64,000 bases of DNA. Source: Megalobrama amblycephala. Its lineage: Eukaryota; Chordata; Actinopteri; Cypriniformes; Xenocyprididae. This document shows positions 56,851-64,000 of this stretch, one piece after another. The notes beneath the pieces are model-generated. The model was not told the DNA's origin. It saw only the letters and a program-made list of their open reading frames with translations, and did not search any database. Numbering within the stretch: the first letter of the stretch is position 1; every line of letters begins with the position of its first letter. The DNA lies in NCBI RefSeq assembly GCF_018812025.1, contig NC_063045.1, positions 14,690,919 through 14,754,918 of the forward strand, in the 5' to 3' direction. The position numbers and the translations under genes were made by a program.

Positions 56851-57157
56851 GTCTTTCCTTCAGATCTGGTTTACCTCACAATTCAAAGATGTGTGAATTA
56901 CAGATGCTAAGTTATCTAAAGGTGTGAACATGTGTTTTACTACCTATGGATGGATCCGTGGCTGAGTTTTTTTTTTGTTTTTTTTTTTACCTTGTACAGA
57001 GGTTCCATGAACGTCTATATCGGATGTGCAGAAGACGTCAAAACAAGACGGCATAAAAACTTTCATTCTGACTCATCAGTGGACGTCTTTTCAATATACG
57101 ACTTTTGTGACAAAGATGCTGAAAAGACGTCTTCCGGACATAACTTTGTTTATTGGG

Positions 57158-57742
57158 CATTGTCACCATATATAATTTAGGCAACACCCTCACTTTCCAG
57201 TCATGCTTGCATGGAGAAAGTCTGAAACTGTTGCAAAAAATTACAGTAATTAAAAACAAACAAACAAAAAAAAAACGTAAAAACAGGAATAATATCATGA
57301 ATTTTCAAAATCAGGTCAAAATAAATGTAATAACAATAATAATAATATAAAAACAGTCCTGGAAAAGCCGCCATGATTTGAGTTGTAAAATAAAGAGCTT
57401 TGTAAAATCTTCCAACAAAAGTAAAACTGGCAAGTCTTAGAGATCTAACCACAGATAGTGTATCAGTTTTACTAAGCTCTCAACTGATTTCTCACCTCTC
57501 AGAATTTACAATAAATATTAGACATGGATTACATCACACATGAGACAGATTAGTCTACTACCATCAAGAACGCAAATATAACACCTATATTTTCCACTTC
57601 AGAGCAAAGTGAGACCCACAAGAAGCTGTGAAAGAGGAAGTATGAGCACTAAGGGGCTAAACCAGACCACTTTATGTTAAATACCATCATTAACACTGAG
57701 GAGAACTTCAGCACTATAGAGAAACCCTCTCAGAACAGCATC
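57158..57742. other. Flank of P1, copy C
   Basis: Matches 35075-35960 with deletions: start of the third module copy. No gene. Confidence 0.6.
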
Positions 57743-59636
57743 ATGATCGTTAGCAGTGCTCTCACTACGCTCAATGACTTCATCTGAAAGTCCATTTAGT
57801 CAAGTCTATTTCTCATTTAACCAACATACGTTAGTTTCTCTTTCAGCATCTGTGAATGTGGGTATAGTGAACGGCGCAGAAGCCAGGCCTCATTCAAGAC
57901 CCTACATGGTTTTTATACAAAGAAATAATTAATACATATGCGTTGGCTTCCTTGTGTCTGAACAGTTTGTCATGACGGCTGCACACTGCTTTACAACATA
58001 AGTTTTTTTTGTTCAGTTCAGTAAAATTCCCAAACTACTGCAAAAGTGTCTACACTTGGTGTGACTACTTTCAAAATGACACATACTATGATAGTACCCA
58101 ACCTAGTGGGTACATGACTACTAGGCAGTCCGCCAATTATTGTTTGAACCCAAAATGTATTTTTACTTATACTAAAGCTAAAGTTGAGCTATTTGTTTGT
58201 AACTTTACAATGGAAGCATCGTAACAAAGTTTGTTAATGCATATTGTAAATGGTTGTAAATGCATTTTGTTATAGATCATGCCTAAAATGCAAAACTCAG
58301 TTTTGATCAGACCTTATACCAATAAATTACATGTTTCCTTACTCAACTTGACAGAGGAGAGAAGCTGACAGTTGTGGTTGGTGCTCATGATCACATGGTT
58401 CTAGCTGCATGGATGTCAAGTTCTACCACATCCACCCTGGGTATGAGTCTGAAAGTCTGCTAAATGACATCATGCTACTTCAGGTAAATGACTCAGCTAG
58501 GTTTTGCATGGCAAAATGCAAGAAAACAATTGTTAACCATGTGAGGAAGAGAAAAGTATCCTGAATGTTCACATTGTTCACAAATCCAATTTGGTTTCAG
58601 ATCTGATTTATAGGACTGACAGTTCATTTTACATGTGATGAAGTTAATTCAGTGATGTCAATATCTGGTGTATCTACATTGTTGGCCATACTAATGATGC
58701 AAGCAATATACAACTTGAAACCTGATCTGACCGTTTAGAGTCTAAGAGACTGAGATGTATTCTGGATTTAGATCAGAAAACAACATATAGATGTGGTTTG
58801 AATTGGGATTGTAAACATCATTGATTTAGTATTTTTGTTTGTTTGTTTGTTTTGGTTCAAATTATAAAAAAAAAAAATTATTAAAAAAATTATTGAAGAT
58901 ATGCCGAAAAAATATTTTTGTCTGAACAAAGCCTTATCTGATCGTAGAACTGGAGTAAAAACTGCAGTCTCAAGCAATCATTTGAATAATAATACTTAAA
59001 TTATATAATGCTAGCATACCTAGTAGTCCCATTATCCTGAAAAGGAAAATAATTTGTCAGTACAATGAATTTTGTCATCCAGTTTTCATTAAAAATTTTC
59101 TCAGCATTAATGATTGAATTATGTGCTGTAGCTAAATGTAAAGGTCAAAACGAGTAACAAAGTCAACTGAATCTCCATACCAAAGAAAGATAAGGACATC
59201 AAGGCCAATGCCAAATGCAGTGTTGCAGGATGGGGAAGAAAAACCACCAATGGTACAGCGAGTGCTAAACTTATGGAGGTGGATGTCACAATCATTGATA
59301 AAAAAGCATGTCAGAAGTACTGGGGGAAAACATACTCCACCTCAAGGATGGTGTGTGCAGGTGGTCGTGGAGGATTCTGTCAGGTACAAAGTATATTCTA
59401 GACAAATCAAAAATAGTATAGCTGTTCGATTTTATTCACAGCCTGTAACTTTTTCCACTTCTCAGGGTGATTCTGGAGGACCTTTGGTGTGCAACAAAGT
59501 TGCCGTTGGTATCATTTCATTCAATCAGCCAAACAACTGTGACTCCCCTACACTACCCAATGTCTACACCAGGATTTCCACATTTCTGCCTTGGATAAAA
59601 AGTAGTTTTGGAGGTGTGAAGCAAGAGCTTGATTAA
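57743..59636 (+). pseudogene. P1 (copy C): granzyme-like protease, five exons, several lesions
   Basis: The only P1 with exons 4-5. Exon 1 (57743) is cut after MIV by a deletion that removes the leader. Exon 2 (57847-57997) has [16 protein letters not shown] and TAAHC but a TAA inside (after QRNN), Val for Gly in CGGF, and a donor changed from gtaagt to ataagt. Exon 3 (58355-58483) has an intact acceptor but a 4-base loss that shifts the frame before the Asp102 region. Exon 4 (59132-59383) has a TGA where the family has Trp (VN*IS), then [13 protein letters not shown] and [11 protein letters not shown]. Exon 5 (59466-59636) is intact, with [16 protein letters not shown] and Gly193 normal. The stop codon overlaps an AATAAA at 59635. 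Not translatable as a protease. Confidence 0.88.
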
Positions 59637-59640
59637 TAAA

Positions 59641-60246
59641 CATTTTATTTCCTAAAACACTCTTTTGAATGTATGTGTGGATTTTTAGAGATAATTTTAA
59701 TCTGACATTGTGATCGATTTTTTAGATGTGACAAACATCAAACACTTTTTTCAGTGGAAAGATGGTTTCGACCCTTCTCAGAAGCTTGGTTTCCTGTGGG
59801 GGGCGATCTCATCACATGTGGTCAGACAATCTTTGAGAAACACTTTAGTTTACAAAAACATCTTAAATAGAAAATCTAATGACTGTGCAAGGACACGAGA
59901 CTCACCATAGATTTGAAAAGGTCTATTCTTACTGGAAGCTCACACACCTATCATGACACTTAAACAGTAAAAAAAAAAAAAAAAAAAACCTAAATCAACC
60001 TAAAAACATGTTATTTATACACTAAAATTTGCTGGGTTATAGTAACCCACTGCTGGTTTGCCAAACTGGATTAAACCGGATCGGTTTATCAATGGTCATT
60101 TTGACTCCTGTCCTGAGAGAAAACTTCCTGAGGTGATCTTCCTAAACTTCATGGTTTTCACTTGTATATCAAACAATTACTGTATAGACCAAAAAAAAAA
60201 AAAATCTGTAGTTCATCTGTGGTTTCATTTACATTTAGCTACCATT
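59641..60246. other. Non-coding stretch after P1 copy C
   Basis: No gene seen. It holds an A-run at about 59969-59988. The 4 kb unit that follows P1 in copies A and B is absent. Confidence 0.5.
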
Positions 60247-61332
60247 CACTCAAAAAAATAACTTGTTGGTCTAACTTAATTCAATTATGACACCTGTTTC
60301 CACACAGTTGAACTGATTTATTTGAACTTAAGATAGGTTAATTGTACTGATGAGTAAAATTCATGGTAATTGAATGAGATCACACCAGTTTCATTTGACA
60401 TATTCTGTGAATGTTTCCTGAACATAATTCATTCTTGTTGATCCAACCAGTGCTATTGCAATTCAGACTGGTGCCCTTGTGCAGTGTTGCTCAAGTTTTC
60501 TGCACTTTTAAGGAAATGGAAAGACCTGTTAGTGTTTAAGTGTTTAATGTTTAGTTATTTTGAACATTTAAAAGAGTTTGTAGCGTATATATATATAAAA
60601 AAATTTTGTTACCATCATGGTGAAGATGTGCGCTTGTGGTTAGGTTGTGAATAGCTGTTGTACACAGACATACATGTTTCATGACCATTGAGAGGGATAA
60701 AGCTAATGACCATATGTAGACTGTGTAAATTATGTGCTGGCCCTCAAACTAATTTATTTATATTTCTATAAAAACTAAACTAAAATATTACTTTTTCATA
60801 TGCTAAGTAACATTTATAGCATGCAAGTAATGATCAGGTAAAGAACTTCTCATCACTGGCTTTAGCACAGTTAAAGCTTGTTGAGAACAACATAGATTTA
60901 TTTCATGCAGCCACCCATAGCCTAACCACAAGGTCTACACTTCAGCATAATGGTAACCTCAAAAAAATCGACATAACAAACTCTTTTAAATGTCAAATAT
61001 AACTGAACATCAAACTTTAAAAGGTATTTCCCTTTACTAAAAACACATTAAACAGCACTTAAGTTCAACATTTACTGTCCTGATCTTTCCCTACGCAAAG
61101 CATGCTGGGAACTAGAAATCCACTGCCCAGTTTCAATCAATGCAACATAAATGATTCATGTCATCCCAACACAAATAGTTTAGGTTAACCTAACATTTTG
61201 CAAATTTAATTTCATTTAACATAATACAATTGAGTGCAAATGCCAATTAAGTAAAAAACTAAAGATTTGTGTTGGTTCAGCTTATTTTATTTAAATAAAC
61301 TGAACAAGCAGCTAGAATCATTTTTTTGAGTG
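60247..61332. mobile_element. CACTCAAAAAAAT fold-back element
   Basis: The ends CACTCAAAAAAATAAC and the complement CACTCAAAAAAATGAT are inverted repeats 1.09 kb apart. Weaker complementary stretches follow the ends. No ORF of note; no clear target duplication. Confidence 0.55.
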
Positions 61333-61958
61333 TTGTTTGCTCCACTAACATTATTTGACATCTGCTATGTTCGCTTGCATTGCAGACCAAGTGAGAGATT
61401 TGACGCGGCCATACTGAAATATCATCTCAGAGCGTCACTACAAAAGCTGCTTCGCGTTTCAACCCAACCAGAGTTAAAATCTGCAGAGCCCCGCAGGAAA
61501 AATGTAAATCGTGTGCACGAGTCCTGCTCTCATTTGCTTTCCTTTCCTGAATAAAGGGCAAGGATGTATGCTTTCCCTTGGATGGGTAACAATGCCAAAG
61601 GGAGGGACTAATTACTGAGTTCCCTTTCGTGGGAACTATCGGCACTGCGTGGTAACGCATTGGGAACCTTCTGCGTGATGTCATCACTGAAGCACTCATG
61701 TATCTAGCCAATCGCGTAGCGAGACATCAGAGACGGGTGACGTCACGGACCAGGAACTATAATGCACACTCGGATGCAGAGCACGCCAGCTTCTGTGTCT
61801 TCAGCAAGCGCTCTATGTTATCTTGTGTGTCTTATTTGGTGTTGTTTGTCCCGCTCTATTGCACAAAACGTTATCTCTTCTTCTGAGGACAAGAGCTCTG
61901 CAGTACACCACACACATATATATATATATATATATTGTGAAAAAAGACACGAGTTAAA

Positions 61959-63329
61959 ATGGCGGAAGGCAGACAATTTAAGAAGTGTGTTCACCCATGT
62001 ACACGTTACATTCCGGATGGGGACACCCATGAAATGTGTGTTGTCTGCCTGGGGGTTGAGCATGCACAGGCAGCTCTCGAGGGGGCTGTCTGTGTTCATT
62101 GCTAGAAGCTCACCCTCAGAGTTTTAAGATCACGCCGTGCACTCTTTAACAATAAAGAGGGTGCTCCGATTGGCGTTCCCCGCGGATCGGGTCCCGATGT
62201 TGCCGAGGCGCAGCGGCGGCTTCATTCGTGGGGTTCGCAAATGGAGCTGGCAGAGGGGGTTGAGACGGGCTCAGCCTTATCTCGCCCTTTACCTGCCAGC
62301 CCCAGTGCCTCTTCTCAGGTGGCGGAAGCACGCGCAGCGGTTTCTTCCCCCCAGAGAGAGGCACCCGCGCTTCATCTCTCTTCCTCTGAGGAGGTTGATG
62401 AGAGCTCTTCCCCAGCACATGAGGAGCTCCTGGAGGTAGTGACCAGGGCCAAACTAAAAATCGACTGGCCGACAGAGCGCTTTCTGCCCGCTCGGTCACT
62501 ACCCCAGCGTCGGGGTTTGCCTTTCTTTCCTGACCTCCACACCGAGGTCTCGAGGTCATGGAAAAAGCTGGCATCATATTGCGTGTTCAGCCCCCAGACC
62601 TCAATGTACAGTAACATTGTGGGGCTGAAACAGCAAGGCTATGCGGCGATGCCTCGGGTGGAAGAGACGCTTGCGGGCTATCTCTCCCCTGAGTCTGCAT
62701 CGTCGCTGAAAACCCCGATGTTGGCTTACGCGGCAGCAGTTCAGGCGGCGGCATGCTTACACACCATGTCGCTCCTACCAGCATATCAAGCTGACCTGCT
62801 GGGGGAAGTGGAGAATAGCGGGGAGGCCACATATGAGTGCATCCAGGAAATCAGGATGGCAACTGACCTGGCTCTCCGTGCCACCAAAGAGACGGCAAAA
62901 GAAATCGGCCGCTCTATGGCAGCATTGGTGGCTACGGAGAAGCACTTGTGGCTGAACCTCTCGGACATAAGGGAGCGTGACAAAGCCTCCCTTATGGACG
63001 CGCCGCTGTCTCCTGCGGGCCTCTTCGGCGACGCTGTTACAACAGTCGTCGAGAGGTTCCAGGAGGCTAAGAAACAGTCTGCGGCGTTCCAGAGGTTCAT
63101 CCCCCGCAAACTGAGAATCCCTCCCCCCAAGGCTGATGAACAGGAGCAGCCTCGGCCGTCGACAAGCATCTCAGCGCACCACAGAGCACAACAAAAGATC
63201 AGCGTGGCCGCCCGTGCTCCCCCGCAGAGAGCTTGGGGATCGGGTCGGCCCGCTCAGCCGAAGCCTTCTGGAGGCAGAACGGACCTGCGCGCCGTTATCC
63301 TGGCCCGGAAGGCTTCGAAGCAGTCCTGA
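61959..63329 (+). pseudogene. DIRS gag with one in-frame stop
   Basis: ATG at 61959 opens MAEGRQFKKCVHPCTRYIPD with a Cys/His-rich segment (HEMCVVCLGVEHAQAAL). A TAG at 62103-62105 follows VCVHC. The same frame then stays open for 407 codons to TGA at 63327, including LKIDWPTERFLPARSLPQRR and LPFFPDLHTEVSRSWKKLAS, a helix-rich central part and a basic C-terminus. An ATG at 62241 (MELAEGVETG) could start a shortened product. Apart from the single stop the gene looks young. Confidence 0.85.
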
Positions 63330-63419
63330 TGTCTGTGGGTCAGGAACTGATGAACCGAAGGGAGCCAGCGAAAAATACATCTAACAGCCGCTCCCCTTCG
63401 GCGCCCTCAGGGGATCATT

Positions 63420-64000
63420 ATGCCAACCCTGCCACCCAGTGTGCGTCAGGGCGCAGCAGTCTGCACCGACCCTCCGAGGAGGGCCGGCCACTTGATTCGA
63501 TTGTTCTCTGCCAGTGCGCCGCTTCAGAGCGTCGAATCAGGTGCTCAAAAAACACCAGAGGCCAGTCTCGAGAGACTGGTTCCCTTAGTAGATTTTCTGG
63601 TAGAATGGAAACTTCTCCCGAATATATCAAAATGGGTGCTGCTCACTATAAAAGAGGGTTACAAGATTCAGTTCGGGTCTCGCCCGCCCAGATTCAACGG
63701 GGTTCTTCCCACAGTGGTAACCCCCGAGCAGTCTCTGGTTATGGAACAAGAGGTTATGACACTTTTGCGAAAAGGAGCTATAGAAAGGGTTCCTCCTCCC
63801 AGCAAGCTGTCAGGCTTCTACAGCCGCTACTTCATTGTTCCAAAGAAGGATGGAGGTCTACGACCTATCATAGATTTACGTGTGCTAAATCGCTCAATAC
63901 AAAAGCTCAAGTTCAAGATGCTGACACTCAAACAGATCATACCACAGATCAGGTCCGAGGACTGGTTTGTGGCAATAGACCTGAAAGATGCGTACTTTCA
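63420..64000 (+). CDS. DIRS pol (reverse transcriptase), 5' part, runs off the window
   Basis: Open from 63351 in the gag frame, with an ATG at 63420 (MPTLPPSVRQGAAVC). It encodes LERLVPLVDFLVEWKLLPNI, SKWVLLTIKEGYKIQFGSRP, FYSRYFIVPKKDGGLRPIID and ends mid-motif at WFVAIDLKDAYF, the first catalytic Asp region of the RT palm. The reading is uninterrupted to base 64000. In DIRS elements RT-RNase H, a methyltransferase-like domain and a tyrosine recombinase would follow downstream. Confidence 0.85.
   Translation, partial: MPTLPPSVRQGAAVCTDPPRRAGHLIRLFSASAPLQSVESGAQKTPEASLERLVPLVDFLVEWKLLPNISKWVLLTIKEGYKIQFGSRPPRFNGVLPTVVTPEQSLVMEQEVMTLLRKGAIERVPPPSKLSGFYSRYFIVPKKDGGLRPIIDLRVLNRSIQKLKFKMLTLKQIIPQIRSEDWFVAIDLKDAYF

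Larger units (their letters stand above)
54297..57157. mobile_element. Long-inverted-repeat DNA element enclosing a LINE
   Basis: The left end (CCCACTAAACAAAGTTA...) and the complement of the right end (CCCAATAAACAAAGTTA...) match over about 190 bases. A second inverted pair lies further in (54508-54640 with about 56385-56535). The flanks meet as ttctca|ttgtcacc, identical in layout to the unoccupied site at 35061-35085 in front of P1 copy B, with CA as a possible 2-bp duplication. An L2-like LINE fills the loop. Confidence 0.82.
61620..64000 (+). mobile_element. DIRS retrotransposon, 5' part
   Basis: A terminal-repeat-like region with the palindrome GTTCCCTTTCGTGGGAAC (61619) and a (TA)n at 61912-61936 precedes gag and pol of the DIRS type. 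The element continues past the window. The exact left boundary is uncertain. Confidence 0.8.

Noticed and set aside
61762..62127. 121-codon frame across the (TA)n in the DIRS leader
   Set aside because: It depends on the microsatellite and overlaps the gag start in another frame.

Overview
The window reads as vertebrate, teleost-fish DNA, and by inference a cyprinid-type genome. Genes are split by GT-AG introns. Most of the sequence is short fold-back DNA transposons, L2-like and other LINE fragments, BEL/Pao and DIRS retrotransposons, and AT-rich microsatellites. There are no bacterial features. A 1000-base assembly gap lies at 1628-2627.

The backbone is a decaying tandem array of trypsin-fold serine protease genes of the granzyme / mast-cell-protease type (five exons, short secreted chymotrypsin-like enzymes). 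One module runs P1 - a ~4 kb unit - P2 - P3 - an orphan last exon. It occurs as copy A (2628-27578), again as copy B (about 36525-54296), and starts a third time as copy C (57158-59640). Only P3 of copy B (51378-53129) keeps a complete reading frame with its catalytic Ser. P3 of copy A (24261-26151) keeps an open frame but has lost the catalytic Ser and the activating N-terminal Ile. P1 is cut off after exon 3 in A and B and is heavily mutated in C. P2 lacks exon 2 and its ATG in both copies.

A ~4 kb unit sits between P1 and P2. It carries an unrecognised intronless gene of 197 codons, a conserved 64-codon frame, an (AAAAT)n tract, and, on the minus strand, three exon remnants of zc3h15. The unit is triplicated in copy A and single in copy B, so the 197-aa gene occurs four times (one copy frameshifted).

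Mobile DNA separates and interrupts the modules. Between A and B lies a BEL/Pao element (27584-35026) with a 5-bp target duplication, into which a hAT fold-back element and a TTAA-bounded element have inserted. Between B and C lies a long-inverted-repeat element (54297-57157) that encloses an L2-like LINE with a single stop codon. Copy B alone has a TTAA-bounded element with a THAP-domain exon; copy A alone has a solo LTR. The right edge (about 61620-64000) holds the 5' part of a DIRS element whose pol runs off the window.

Expressed host genes here are probably few: P3 of copy B, perhaps P3 of copy A, and perhaps the 197-aa gene copies. The rest is mainly of interest as a record of how a protease cluster grows and decays by duplication and transposition.
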